64,000 bases of DNA, taken from the NCBI RefSeq assembly GCF_010093595.1, contig NW_022985450.1, positions 691,188 to 755,187 of the forward strand, read 5' to 3'. Each line of letters begins with the position of its first letter. Position 1 is the stretch's first letter. The translations under genes and the position numbers were made by a program. The notes below the pieces were generated by a model. It did no database searches. It was not told where the DNA came from and saw only the letters and a program-made list of their open reading frames with translations. This document shows positions 13,701 to 24,915 of this stretch, piece by piece. Source of the DNA: Mytilinidion resinicola (taxonomy: Eukaryota > Ascomycota > Dothideomycetes > Mytilinidiales > Mytilinidiaceae).

Positions 13701-14452
13701 TTTTCACTGCAGCAGGCTGTCAGCTTCAGCGCACGGCGAGTGGAAGTTTGATAGCCGTCTTGAATCATGGCTCAATTATACCCACACTCGAACGTCGTGT
13801 CTCAAAAGTGAGCAATAGAGGCAAGAAACCTTATGTCGACCATGTTGGTCATATGAAGGCAGGTGGTACCTGGGCATATCGTGGGTCTGTCTTGCATAAC
13901 ACGTGACACTCTCATCCGCTCGTTCCAGCTGAACACTGGAAAACGGCTTTTGAAAAGACAAACCCTATATTGTCGAACTAATGCATAGATGTAAGCCCAA
14001 CTCCACACAAAATCGAAATCAAGCCGACTCAAGACCATGAGTGACAGCAATACGGGATGCGACGACGGAGTCCAAACAGCTTTTAGCATTATAGTCACAA
14101 CGCAAAATACACAGTCACCGATGATTGTATGCTTCGGCGAGGCTCCGGGTTTACATCCAATAATCCTCCGCCTCTGCATCACGCTTCCAATGTTGAAAAT
14201 GCCGACCAGGCCCTGCCTATTAGAGGCTGCATGCCGTTTCATCGCATTCACAGCATTGCTGCAATGCTGCCCGATATCCCCCCACTCCTGCAAAAGCGTG
14301 CTGAGGTGATGGATGTGTCAGCGAAAGTGCAATTGCCCGGCATCTAAGAGGGTACTCTGATGGGCAGGAGGGGGAGATTGAAGGGAATTGCTGCTTGGTA
14401 TTTATCTCTGCTCTGCAATCTGACCTTAGTGTGGTAACTAGCAACTGTGAAG
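10746..14452. repeat. diverged duplicated repeat region
   Basis: There is no convincing gene. Roughly 11480-12030 and 13495-14040 are diverged direct copies of one another, sharing GAAATCACGGTGCG, CAGCAGGCTGT, GACACGTGACA and GAAATCAAGCCGA in the same order. About 11265-11400 recurs inverted at 13225-13360. A shorter block resembling GATGCTCTCATGCCTCATTGG occurs near 10885, 11079, 13021 and 13151. The divergence and many C-to-T type differences suggest old, mutated copies of a non-autonomous element. Confidence 0.65.
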
Positions 14453-16306
14453 ATGTCGATTTTCGACGACGCCCGCAGAGGCGCCCTCATTGGCGCCAGG
14501 CTGGACAACTGGCTTCGCCCTGACTACAGCGCCCTCAACTCCCAGGACCCCAGCACCGGCTGGACACTGCTTGCAACCGCCGTGGTGTCTGGAATCCCGA
14601 ACCAAGTCGAACAGCTCCTCAAGCGAGGCGCAAAGGCAAACCTCCGCTGCAGGAATGGCGAGACGCCGCTCCTTCTCGCGGCTTGGAAGACGTTGATGGA
14701 GCGTCCGCTGATCGTGCAGATGCTTCTTTCTTACGTTCCCAAGAAATCCATCGACCATACGTGCGACCTTGCGGAGAACAACACGCCACTGATGTGGGCG
14801 ATTGAGAGGCTGGATGTGGATTCTGTGCGGCTGCTGGCGAAGGCTGGCGCGAGGTTGCATATTAAGAATGATGACGGCTTCGATGCGGTTGAGGTTGCGA
14901 AAAATACCGGGAAGCACTCCGTGCGTAACGCACTGTACCCGGAGAAGGAGCAGTCGTACCTTGCACGCCTTGCGTCTAATGTCATAACATTTGGGCGTCA
15001 TGTTGTCTCGTGGGTCGACAACAAGTTTAATGGCTTCATGGGCAAGGTGTTTGGGTTCAAGGGGGAGCACCACAAGAGCGCCGAAAAGGTACCTAATTAC
15101 CTACGGACATCCAATATAAGCACAACATCAAATCCGACATCCTGCTGACAAGGAACTTTATCTCAGACATTGAAGGCAATGAAGCCTGCCCCGGAGGAGC
15201 CCACTCCCCAGGAATTCATCAAACACGTCGACACCTACGTCAAAGACACGCCTGCGCTGGAGGCCTTCTTCAAGGACAACAAGGAGTTCATGCAGGACAT
15301 AGCGAAAAAGGCAGTGGACCTTGCCAACGACCCCACCACAGACTTGGGCAGCCCAGAAGTCCTCCCCAAGACCATCAAAGTGACCATGCATCAGCAGGTC
15401 ATCTACTGCGGTAACCAAGCCTAGCTTTCCATTTCATTACACCTTCATGTGTGTCGTGTCACTAACAACGCAACAGACGACAGCAGCTCCATGGTCAACG
15501 CAAAAGGCACGGCTGAAAAACGATGGGAAAACCAAAAGAGCCTCGCCCTGCGCATTGCGCGGACCATGACCCGCATCCTCCCCGACCGCGAGGGCGTCGC
15601 CCTCCGCTTCATTAACCAGACAACCAACGAGTCCCCCTCCCTGGACCTCGAGGGCATCGGGCGGGCCCTCGACTTGGCCGATCCGAAGGGCAACACGCCC
15701 ATCGGCACGACGCTGCGAGAGCGTATCCTCAAGCCGCTGGTGTTCAACCCGCTCGCGGTGGGCAAGCTGAAGAGGCCGCTGCTTGTATCCGTTCTTACCG
15801 ATGGGGGCCCGACGCCCGAGGCCCCGGGCACGCTGGCGAGTGTGATTGTCGAGTGTGGGAATGACTTGGAGAGGAAGGGGTATCCGAGGGACTGTGCGTT
15901 TTCATTCCCCTTGGGTTTATACGGTGTTATTTGTGTTCGGTTTGCTAAGTATGGTTTGCAGGCGTGAAGTTCTTGATCGGCCAGGTCGGGTCGTCGAAAG
16001 AAGCAGTCGAATTTCTGGACACGCTCAGGGACAACCCGGCCATTGCCAGCGTATCGCATATCTTTGCGGGTATGTGCAATTTTGGGTTGAATGTCAGGAA
16101 CCAGCAGTACTTACAATCAGACAGGCAGGATGGATGACAAGTTCAAGTCGTTTCGTGATGAGCGGAGTTTAGACCGATGGGTGAGTATTCGTTTGCTGTT
16201 GGCGGTTGGTTTCATGGGAGTTTGTGGGTTACTGACTTTCTTCCAGCTGGTTGAGACGCTGTTCAAGCCCTTGGCGGCTGCTGAGGCTAAGAAGAAGGAG
16301 GGATAG
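14453..16306 (+). CDS. ankyrin-repeat protein with von Willebrand A (VWA) domain
   Basis: Exons 14453-15088, 15167-15410, 15477-15893, 15962-16069, 16125-16180 and 16247-16306 give 506 residues. The first ATG is the methionine of MSIFDDARRG. Residues about 30-165 contain two to three ankyrin-like units (GWTLLATAVVSG, NGETPLLLAAW, NNTPLMWAIERLD). Residues about 285-480 form a VWA fold with the MIDAS motif DDSSSM at the exon 2/3 junction and a later LVSVLTDGG strand and loop. VWA domains bind partners through a metal ion, and ankyrins are docking surfaces, so a scaffold or adaptor role is likely. There is no signal peptide or membrane segment, so it is probably cytosolic. The substrate is unknown. 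Confidence 0.85.
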
Positions 16307-16528
16307 CCACACTCTTGGGTTTCGTCTTCGGCTTGACGGTGTAATTCCTAGGGCGGAAAGCCTGTCTTCCAAGTTGTCACTCGAATCTCGACACCAAGTC
16401 TAGAGTCTGAGATTTTGAGAAATTGCATACATCATCCATCATTTCAAACTACAACTTCCCATCCAATTCTAGCCACCTCTACCACAGTGCCCACCAACCT
16501 CTCTACATACACGCCTGAGCAACTCCAC

Positions 16529-17567
16529 CTAGCCAGAACCATCGCCCAAACTCAACTCCCAAAGCCTCCCCCTCAACCCCTCCACCTTCTCCACTCTTTC
16601 CCTAACCTTTTCCCCCACCTGCACCACTATCTTCTCCAACTTCCCCACATTCACCACCACCTCCCTCGCTAATTCTAAATCCCCCTCCTCTGCCACCACC
16701 TTCGCTTTCTCCGCCAGCTTCCTCACCTTATCCACCTTCACCCCCAACAGCCCCACCTGCCTCACCATCCCTTCCACTTCGGTTTTCACCTCCCTCGCCG
16801 CAGCGACAGTTGCTTTCCACGTCTCATCATCGTCCACTAACGCGGCAGCTAGCTGCATGGCTTGCATCTCCAGCCCTTTTGCTTCGCGGACGTGCTCACG
16901 CGCGCTCTCAGCAGCCGATACCGCGCGGCGGATAGCCTGGTCCGCCTCCTCGCTAACGCCAGCAACACCGTCGCGGTACTTGCTCACGATTTGCCACGCC
17001 GCGAACACGAAAAGAAGCGTTGCTGCGCGGGCAACAGGGAAAAGTAAAACGATGGGGATGGCGCGGGGCAGCCAGGCAGGGAGGGTCTTTTTGGTCAGGG
17101 AGGTGATGGAAGAGGATACCTCAGTGTAGGCATGGTAGGCGAGGCCCGCGGGGGTGCGGGGCGGTGTGGTTAGGGAGAGGGATGCCAGGGCGAGGAGGAC
17201 GAGCGGGAGGGTGCTAAGTGAGGGAATGGGGAGGGGGAGGACGGATAGCAAGGAGCGGGTTAGCCAGAGGGCGGCGACGATGATTCCGCCTGTGGGTGGT
17301 TATTAGGTTTGTCAGTGCGGTGTGGGAGGGTGAGATGTTGGGTAGTGACGGACTCTTGTGCTCTTGTACAAGAGGGGTGAGCTTTTCTGGCTTGAGGTAT
17401 TTGGTTGCCAGGTCGGTGGTGGCGGTCGTGTACTTTTGTAGAAGGGGGGTGAGCTTTTCTGGCTTGAAGAATTCGGTTGCCAGGTTGGTGATGGCGGTCG
17501 TGTCGAGGTCGAATGGGATGGACTTGCCGGGAGTTGGCTTTGCGTCTGTGGTGGGGTTTGCTTCCAT
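16529..17567 (-). CDS. two-TM coiled-coil protein of unknown function
   Basis: Exons 17567-17354 and 17289-16529 give 324 residues. The start chosen (MEANPTTDAKP) precedes a short internal repeat: two copies of a unit containing LAT(E/K)..KPEKLTPL(L/V)Q near residues 29-68. The intron falls just before a long hydrophobic stretch (about 73-112). A second hydrophobic stretch, IPIVLLFPVARAATLLFVFAAW, sits near 140-165. The rest is Ala/Glu/Val-rich and predicted coiled coil with many heptad-like V/L positions. An upstream in-frame ATG at 17621 is an alternative start. I do not recognise the family. The layout suggests a membrane-anchored protein with a cytosolic coiled coil, possibly apolipoprotein- or perilipin-like, which is a guess. 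It ends convergent with the VWA gene. Confidence 0.75.
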
Positions 17568-19024
17568 GGTGGGGTTTGTGTCTATGATGATGCTTGGTGT
17601 GAGGTGTCGGAAGTTGTGCATGTAAGTGCTTTCAGAACGGTAGGTGTAAAGGGTGTCGAAAAGACGGGTGTTAAGTACCGACAAAAAAGGGGAAAGGTGG
17701 GGGAGGTTTTGGAGGCAATATCTCGCAAGCGGGGGATGCTCGAGGGGATTTCGGGGGACTGCTTTTGGGGGTAGAACCTGACAAGTGGGCATTAAATGGG
17801 TAGATTCTGTCAATGTTCGCGTGTTTCCTCTAAAGACTGACAGTGGTCACAGTTGCACAGGCGCCACGTGGGAGAGGGATGGGGTCTGACTTGGATACGG
17901 TCGGGTCACAGCCTATGGAGAAGAGTTTGCGAGGATGCTGAGCGAATACCAGAGTAAGAGGGATAGGAAAATCAGACGAACGAGTGAGGATGAGTGGTCG
18001 AGGTTTGATGATTGGCTGAATGTGTGTTGTGAGTGGAGGCTTCCACGGGCGTTGGGCAGCAATGCCGCTAGTTAGACACTGGCCGCAGGCAACAGGACGC
18101 ACACCCGGGGTATGAGCCCACTGGAGTCCTTTGGGCTATGCAGGAGAAAATGGTCAGGTTTGGGTACATTGAATGTACATCAAAGTCATGGATGTTGAAT
18201 TTTCCTAATCAGTGCGCGCAAGCACGAAGTATCTTTTCCTCGTAGTAGTAGTAGAAAAGATACTTCTTGCATCAGAGATATTCCCTACCTGATCGAGCAG
18301 AAAGTGCTCCACACGGCATCGGCGGCAAGATCCACTAGCGGGTCCTTCCGTTGCTTACAAGCTACCCCTCCCTCCCCGTGACTTTCCCTGCTCCCTTTTT
18401 CTTTCTCTTTGATCTTCCTCTCACACAAGTCCACCCTTCCCATTTTTGATACAGCAGAAAGAGAAAAGGACAAATCTCTTCTGCAGTGGCACGAGCTGCT
18501 CGTCTCTACGCCTCCAGGCACGCTTTTTGCATCTTCGCCCCACCTAAGCCCACACGCCGCCAGTCGCCGCTGGGCTTCCCCGATCGCCTCGCCTCGCCTC
18601 GCCTGCCTTGCCGGTCACATATTTGCAAGCAGCCGCTGCGCTGACAAGCTTGAATAGAAAAGGTGGGAGAGCCCGCTATTGGCCTGGTAGAAAGAGACTT
18701 CAGGACACTCCTTTGAGATTGGATAGACATGCCGAAGCTGCATGAGCAAGCATTTTTCCACAACCAACCACCTCCCTGGATTTTCGGGGGTGTCGGTGGG
18801 GTAGAAACGCACATTCCGGGGTGGAAAGGCTGTGGGTATGGTGAGCAAGCGGATTTGATGTACGAAGTGCATCCCAGAAAGTACTTCTCATACATGTTTT
18901 CACAGAACGCCTGTCTTCAGTGTCCGCGGAAGGATGAGACACCCACTCGGGCCTTCCTGATTCTACAGCATCATACACTGCCGTACCTCCGATAACACAG
19001 TATTCACCAAATCAGAACGGGAGA
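17568..19024. other. intergenic region, contains a hairpin at 18226-18266
   Basis: No gene is seen. The stretch carries a perfect inverted repeat (listed separately), pyrimidine-rich tracts at 18385-18420 and a CCTCG microsatellite near 18585-18600. The segment just before 19025 is the presumed promoter and 5' UTR of the oxidoreductase gene. Confidence 0.45.
18226..18266. repeat. perfect 13-bp inverted repeat (hairpin)
   Basis: GAAGTATCTTTTC (18226-18238) and GAAAAGATACTTC (18254-18266) are exact reverse complements separated by 15 nt containing a GTA trinucleotide run. It lies between two genes read away from each other. Its role is unknown; possibilities are a regulatory site or the remains of a small foldback element. 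Confidence 0.7.
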
Positions 19025-20659
19025 ATGGAGCAGGCCATCCAGTTCTTCAGGTTGCAGCAAATTCCCGTCCTGGAGCCCGGCCAGGCCGAGTACAGACAGG
19101 CCATCGCAACCTCCAACCTCCTCTTCCGCTTCTCCCGCCCCGACTGTGTCGTCCAGCCCAAAAACGCCGCCCAAGTCCAGACCATCATCAGAGAGGCAAA
19201 GGCTGGGTCGATCAAGGTTACCATCAAGTGCAATGGCCACTCCTACGCCGGCCACTCGACCGCCTTCAGCGGCATCTCGCTCGACCTGCGCGGCATGAAG
19301 AAGGCCGAGCTCGACATGAAGGCCATGACGGTCACCATGGACGCCGGCTGCCAGTGGGGCGACGTCTACGAGAAACTAATCATCGGCAACCACGACGGCT
19401 TCATCATCAACGGCGGCCGCTGTCCCACGGTCGGTGTCAGCGGCTTCATCCTCGGCGCCGGCCTCGGCCCCTTCACGCGCAGCTTCGGCATGGGCGCCGA
19501 CACGCTCGCCGAAGCGACTCTGGTCACCGCCAACGGCTCCCTCATCACCGTCACCGAGTCCGACCCGCCCACCTCGGACAAGGGCCGTCTCTTCTGGGCC
19601 CTCCGCGGCGCCGGTGGCGGCAACTTTGGTGTCGTCGTTCAGATGAAGCTCCACGTCCAGAAACTCAGCAACCGCCACGGCATGGTGGTCGCCGGACGGT
19701 ACCAGTGGTTCCCCAAGTCCGGCTTTACCGACGCTGTCATGGCCACTATGAACGCCTTCTACGCCACCCCCTGGCCCGACAAGCTCACCATCGACACCAC
19801 CTGGATCTGCGACCTGCGCCAGGCCTCCAACGAGGGCGGCGTGCGCTTCAACGTCTCCTTCGACGGCAGCAAGGGCGAGTACGACCGGCTGATCACCAAA
19901 CACATCACCCATCCCGAGCTCCAGACCCAGCTCAAACGCCGCGTCCTCCCGGAGAAATCCACCCGTTTTCTCTACGAAACCCTCGTCGCGCAGTGGCTTG
20001 AAGAGGCCGAGCGCGCGTACCCCTCCAACAAAACCTACGAGCTCTACAGCTCCTTCATCTTCACCAACTCCTCCCCTGCTGCCCTCGCAACCATCACCAC
20101 CGCCATCCGCGAGCTCATGAAAACCTTCCGCGACGACTTCAAGGGCGAACAAGTCAACTTCCTCGTCACGTGGATCCACTCCGGCGGAAAAGCCTCGGAA
20201 CGCCAGCCCACCGACACGGCCTTCTTCTGGCGCGAGGCCGTCTTCCATACCTATGTGACCGTGGAATGGGCCGACAAGTGGATGGAGCGGGACATGCGCC
20301 GCTTCTTGGCAAGTGTCAAAAAGAAGCTCCGCCCGCTGTCGCTGAACGGGGAAGCGTCATTCGTGAATTTCCCCGACAGGGATTTTCCGACAAAATTCCA
20401 TGAGAGGGCGTATTTCGGGGGGAATAAGGACGAGTTGAGAAGGGTGAAGCAGATGTGGGATCCGGATGGGTTTTTCAGGTGGATTCAGGGGGTGAGGAGG
20501 CCCGGGGATCCCGAGGAGGATGAAGTCGGGGAGGATGAAGATCGGACGGATAAGTTGGCTAGTGAGCAGTGGGGAAGTCAATGGAAGCATTATCAGGTGG
20601 AGGACCTGGAGGATGATTTTAATGATTTGGCGGATTTGGGTTATGGGGAGGATGACTAG
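19025..20659 (+). CDS. FAD-linked oxidoreductase, bicovalent-FAD (BBE/GOOX-like) type
   Basis: An uninterrupted 544-residue frame starts MEQAIQFF. Residues about 38-210 form the PCMH-type FAD-binding domain. His72 in KCNGHSYAGHS and Cys133 in GRCPTVGVSG are spaced like the His and Cys that hold FAD bicovalently in glucooligosaccharide oxidase and berberine-bridge enzymes. A C-terminal BBE-like segment (FPDRDFPTKFHERAYFGGN and RVKQMWDPDGFFRW, about 445-490) follows. The last 50 residues are strongly acidic. Family members oxidise alcohols or carbohydrates, or form C-C bonds, using O2. There is no obvious signal peptide, unlike secreted carbohydrate oxidases, which favours an intracellular, possibly secondary-metabolism role (inference). 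The 5' two thirds is GC-rich with strong third-position bias, typical of a well-expressed gene. Confidence 0.93.
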   Translation: MEQAIQFFRLQQIPVLEPGQAEYRQAIATSNLLFRFSRPDCVVQPKNAAQVQTIIREAKAGSIKVTIKCNGHSYAGHSTAFSGISLDLRGMKKAELDMKAMTVTMDAGCQWGDVYEKLIIGNHDGFIINGGRCPTVGVSGFILGAGLGPFTRSFGMGADTLAEATLVTANGSLITVTESDPPTSDKGRLFWALRGAGGGNFGVVVQMKLHVQKLSNRHGMVVAGRYQWFPKSGFTDAVMATMNAFYATPWPDKLTIDTTWICDLRQASNEGGVRFNVSFDGSKGEYDRLITKHITHPELQTQLKRRVLPEKSTRFLYETLVAQWLEEAERAYPSNKTYELYSSFIFTNSSPAALATITTAIRELMKTFRDDFKGEQVNFLVTWIHSGGKASERQPTDTAFFWREAVFHTYVTVEWADKWMERDMRRFLASVKKKLRPLSLNGEASFVNFPDRDFPTKFHERAYFGGNKDELRRVKQMWDPDGFFRWIQGVRRPGDPEEDEVGEDEDRTDKLASEQWGSQWKHYQVEDLEDDFNDLADLGYGEDD

Positions 20660-22161
20660 GGTGAAGACCCTTAGTGCTATCAGTTATCCCCTCATGTCCT
20701 AACATTAGAGTTTGTTACGTTTGGAGATTCGGCCACTTAATCATGTCACCCTTCTTCCCAGCGAAGCGCTCGGATGTAGTCGATCGGTTGGAGGAAGAGG
20801 TATGGAGGTATGCTGCGAGGGCTGATGAAGCGAGGGTCCATGGCGATTGCGAGGACAGAAACCGATATTGCTGCACAATAAATTGTGGTACATGTTTTGA
20901 ACTCTGGAAGGTTTGCATGTGTAGCAGAGTGGAGAGGTGGATCCGAGTTTTGTCAACGCTTGCATAGCAGTATCCCCTTTAGATATTTGAAAAGCGTCGA
21001 TGCTCGATCCACAGATCGACCAGCATATTTTGGAAGACTGCTTGACACATTCGATGAACGAAAGGTGTCAAACGTGGTCGTGCTGAGTAGTATTGGGCCA
21101 ACGCCGCTCAAACTGTCATGGGATCTGAGGAGTTGTATGATAGCCTGCGCAAAGAGGCCGACGGCGAACCAGGCAAGTTTATCTGTGTGCTGCTTCAAGG
21201 ACCACACTGCCTCTGGTATGAGAGACCTTCTCCTTATCAAAGGGGGTCTAGCAGACATATTGAGAAGTATGATCTAACACTTGGAAAGAAAAAAAGGTGG
21301 GTTCAAAAGAGAGAACATGGGAGCGTGAAACGGAGCAAAGTGTGTGGTTTACCACGATCTAAATAGTTTTTGTTAAGAGCCTTGCTTAGATGATCACGAG
21401 AGAACTATATTGATTGGATTGAGGCTTTTATCTTTGAGAATGATTAGACGGATTGAATGGTGATGGTCCAAACCGGATCAATCCAGATTGGAGATTTGGT
21501 GAATTTTACCGCGCTAAACTACAACAGGAAGATCGACGTCTTAAGCGACCAGCTCAACCAATTAGATGCACAAGGCAAATTTGTTGGGGAGGCGGCTGAG
21601 AACTACGCTAAGAGGCCGGAGGCCGGCTGCTCCAGGCCAATAGTAACTAGCCTCCGCAATACCGAACAGCTACCCCGCCACCTTAGCTACGTCGCCACCA
21701 CGAGCTAGATTACATCTTACGCAACAACGCATTGCAATCGCCACAATCTAACGTCGGCAATAGATTCGCATAGGTAAGTTTACCCATCCTGGAACTTGGC
21801 GTTGCGGTCTGGCTCCAAAAACGCGCCCCTCATTACCAACACCAGCCAATATCATGAGATCTCAGGGATTTCAGGCACAACCTCCACCGGCCTACGCTCT
21901 CCTTACTCAGGGCCCTTAGCTGGGTGGTTGTATTGTACGGAGACCTCATTTCTGTGCCTTGATTTTCTAAATATCACCATGTCATGGCTATTTTTAAGGG
22001 GAAGTTTTTCTATATTTGTTGAAGCCTCCATGAATTAAGCAATCTACCAAGCGGATTGGGCCAGATTGAGGTTTGATTAGCCAGCGGATTGACTGATTGG
22101 ATTATTAGAACCTTGGATTAACTGGCCGGCCGACGGACGGATTGAGGAGTGGACGGATTAC
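20660..22161. other. intergenic region
   Basis: I see no supported gene. The first 100 bases are the 3' end of the oxidoreductase transcript. Short open frames at 20885-21277 and 21457-21708 show no recognisable protein features. From about 22080 the sequence is a partial hAT-like MITE copy (listed separately). Confidence 0.4.
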
Positions 22162-22372
22162 CAGTGAAGGAACTGGACCGGGTTAATTTGGACTGGAGTG
22201 GACTGGGTTGGGTCCACCTTACTATATTAGGCAATCCTTTAACTATATGAAGATGCTTCTAACTTATATAGGAGTAAGCTAAGCCTAAAGAAAATCTGGA
22301 CTGGGTTGGATTTGACCCCGAACCCAACCCAACCCAGTCCAGTTCCATCACTGTGCATTACTGCCCATGCTG
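22082..22372 (-). mobile_element. partial MITE copy interrupted by a second MITE
   Basis: The segment 22082-22161 plus 22362-22372 is an inverted, truncated copy of the left end of the MITE at 30002-30342. Both share GGACGGATTGAGGA, then TGGACGGATTA, then a TGCCCA(C/T)GCTG terminus, and GGCCGGCCGA further in. The terminal inverted repeat is split at 22161 by the 192-bp MITE listed next. The other end is not found, so this copy is broken. Confidence 0.7.
22162..22353. mobile_element. 192-bp hAT-like MITE with degenerate 8-bp target duplication
   Basis: It begins CAGTGAAGGAACTGGACCGG and ends with the imperfect reverse complement (CCAGTCCAGTTCCATCACTG), an inverted repeat of about 22 bp with two or three mismatches. 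The flanking octamers CGGATTAC (22154-22161) and TGCATTAC (22354-22361) match at 6 of 8 positions, as expected for an aged hAT-type 8-bp target duplication. CAG...CTG ends and 8-bp duplications are hAT hallmarks. It has no coding capacity. Confidence 0.75.
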
Positions 22373-23325
22373 TCTAACCCGACGCTAAGGACCCTGCATT
22401 TAAGCGCTAATGGATCTTTCTTTCAACCTCCCCTCCTCCCACTGCACCAACACCAGAAAGGACAGAAATTTCCGAGCCCGTTTATGATTGGACCATCGTG
22501 CAGGCAGAAAGACAGCGTCTTTCAAGTATCTTCATCCAGCCGCAGCAGACGCATCAACCCCTCCTTTGCTTTTTTTCTTCACAAGTATCAGCGACAACTG
22601 CATCGTGTGATTTAGGTGCTTTTGTACAGCCATTACTACCGTTTATGGAACAGAAATACCAGACACCCGGCTAATTATTTAATATGCTAGAATGATCGCA
22701 ACTAGATACTCCCAGCCTTATTTCGCAAAACATAGTCACCGCCCTCGAATCCTTTAGGAGTCCGGCCCGCTCCCGTTCTGGCCTGATGCCAACTGTCGTA
22801 CACATCTGTTGCAAAGAGCCTGCGGGATTTTCTGCAGTGTACCGAATCCGCTTCGCTAATTTATCTTCTATTGGACCAACCATCAGTCTGTATCAAGGCC
22901 ACCAACCCGTAGAATTGGGTTCTTTGCGCGTGAAACAACCTAATTAACCAACTTGTCAGCCAACGTGGGATTCATGCATGGCAATAGGATACTTAATCCT
23001 ATATTTGTAACACTGATAAGGCTGTATTTACTTTTACGAGGTCCTGCAGGCCATACCTCGCGAAGAGCTACACAATGCCTAACGGTCTTTTGCATTGCCG
23101 GAATAGGCTGACTGCAGCATATTTTTTAGTATCCCTGTTTATCTGAATGCCCGTACATTCGAGCTAACACCTTTGGAATCAAGACGGTATCTCGCGTGCT
23201 ACAAAAAATTCCCTCGAAATGAGGAATCATGGCTGCTTCTAAGATTCCTATTCACAAATCCTTTTCCTACCGAATCCAGCTTAAATGTGAATGGTCTAAC
23301 GCCGCAGCCACGAATGCAGATATGG
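22373..23325. other. AT-rich intergenic region downstream of the HET relic
   Basis: No gene is seen. Short frames at 22367-22615 and 22671-22883 look random. Composition is AT-rich and may be mutated repeat DNA. Confidence 0.4.
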
Positions 23326-24915
23326 TTAGTCCAAGGATATGCTTTTTTCGGACCCTCCGAAGCTCGGGAACTCGGGCCGATGGAACTTGAGCCTTGAACT
23401 ACCCCAAGACAGGCCAAGAGCAAACATCTGAAAACTTGTGTAAAAGTCTTTGACCGGAAATGTCTTTGGCGAAAATATTGGAACCCCACAAACGTGAATA
23501 ATCGGCAGATTGAATGACTGGTATGCTTTTCGGATTCCTTGAAAAGCGTTCAGGCCATCCGAAGGATACGAGAGCTTGCGAGCCGCATATTCCGAAATTC
23601 GGTCGACAATTTCTTCGCTCCTCTTGCCAATCCCATCATTGTGGGAAAAGAGACCCAGAAAATTGTGGCGAAATCTCTCAAAGCTCTTGATATGAAGAGT
23701 CTTGTAAGGCGTCGATAGGCTTTCTTGACAATGCATGGCCGAGCACTGAAAATGTGTTTGGGATTCGGTAAAGACCGGAGTCTCTTTCACAGGAGCCCTT
23801 CTTAATACGTCCAACTTCTCGTGCTCCACGCGGATTGCTCAACTTCGCATTGTATTGCGGGTGGTAATGCAATGAATTGTGCTCGGCCTAGTTGAACACG
23901 AGGTAGCTATCTCCGGGCTATGGCCCGCACCGGCAATGATGGTTAATATTGAATTTGCAAACGATATCTCCCATTCGTTGGATCTGTGAGTGCTTTTCGT
24001 TGATGTTGTCCTGAGGAATACAATAACGATCGACCCACATGTATCGAAATCCAAGTGCGATCACATTTACCATCGAGTCTTCGATCGTTTTCTCACAAGG
24101 TTCCGGTAAGGTTGCGGTATTCGAAACAGAACGCAGGGATGATTGACCCCATATATAACTGAGCGAGAGGTAAGGTTGCAAGGAATTATCCATATCAACC
24201 AGTGTACGAGACTTACAGTCGATGACTATAAGCTTCATAGGTACTAATAAACCCCGCTTGCATAGTTTCGTGTGGTGGCTATTGCAAAATTCCAGCCACC
24301 TTCCAACCCGTTTGTACTCAATTTCTTAGATTTGATAGGTTTGCCGTGGATGCGAGAGTCATGTCTACCATTTTGGTAGACAAAAAATACGCGTCTTTTC
24401 GTCTCATACTTTGCTTCTCAAGTTTTGCAAGACAATATCTGTAAAGGAAAGTGGGAAGGTAAAATCGCTAGCTGATGCAACGCGCCGTATAGGGGAGGTC
24501 CCATGACGACGTCGTAGGATAATACAGACGCAGCACTACCTCGAACTGGTCCCCACTTGACTGTGTCGAAAAACTGACACAAATCACAACTTAAAATGGA
24601 GTCACTTCGTAAAACGGGGATTCTCCTGATAGAGTCGGCGTGATCCAGAATTGCTGAGAAATCTATGTCCATACAGTGAGAGCAAAGATTCGTCAATTGC
24701 TCGTCTCGAAAGACTTCCTCAATCCAGGCACTATCTAAGTCGACCACTTTTTCATCAGCATTGAGTGAGCTTGGCAGATGTGAAATTTCCTCGGAGCACA
24801 ACTTTCGTTGTTGAAGATCTTCGCAACTCTCCTGATTAGAAGAAGTGGACAGTAAGCTAGGGCATAAGCTTGATCTATGGTCCGAGACCTGTTCGGTTGG
24901 ATACGACGCCATCAT
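23326..24915 (-). pseudogene. HET-domain (heterokaryon incompatibility) gene, inactivated
   Basis: Reading from 24915 downward, the first frame carries a typical HET N-terminal stretch (LCSHCMDIDFSAIL). After a break near 24420 comes a strand with RVGRWLEFCNSHH and then the HET core: YLSLSYIWGQ, LPEPCEKTIEDSM and YMWVDRYCIPQ (24238-23990). The core then shifts frame inside the motif before ANSILTIIAGAG (about 23960). It shifts again before LPRVQLG, whose frame continues to SAWSTRSWTY and then meets TAA and TGA where Gln and Arg codons are expected. The C-terminal part is open from 23829 to 23326 in another frame. HET proteins trigger incompatibility cell death. At least two frameshifts and two C-to-T-type stops make this copy dead. 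A sequencing error cannot explain all of the lesions. Confidence 0.85.
24363..24381. repeat. short perfect hairpin
   Basis: GTCTACCA, TTT and TGGTAGAC form an 8-bp perfect inverted repeat with a 3-nt loop inside the dead HET gene, close to the break between its first and second frames. It may be a small footprint or chance. Confidence 0.4.

Noticed and set aside
14438..15073. 211-residue frame antisense to the ankyrin-VWA gene
   Set aside because: Overlaps a well-supported spliced gene and shows no recognisable motif.
18729..18995. 88-residue frame upstream of the oxidoreductase
   Set aside because: No domain; more likely 5' leader or spacer sequence.
19376..20248. 290-residue frame antisense to the FAD oxidoreductase
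   Set aside because: Gly/Val/Glu-biased composition typical of the reverse strand of a GC3-rich gene; no domain.
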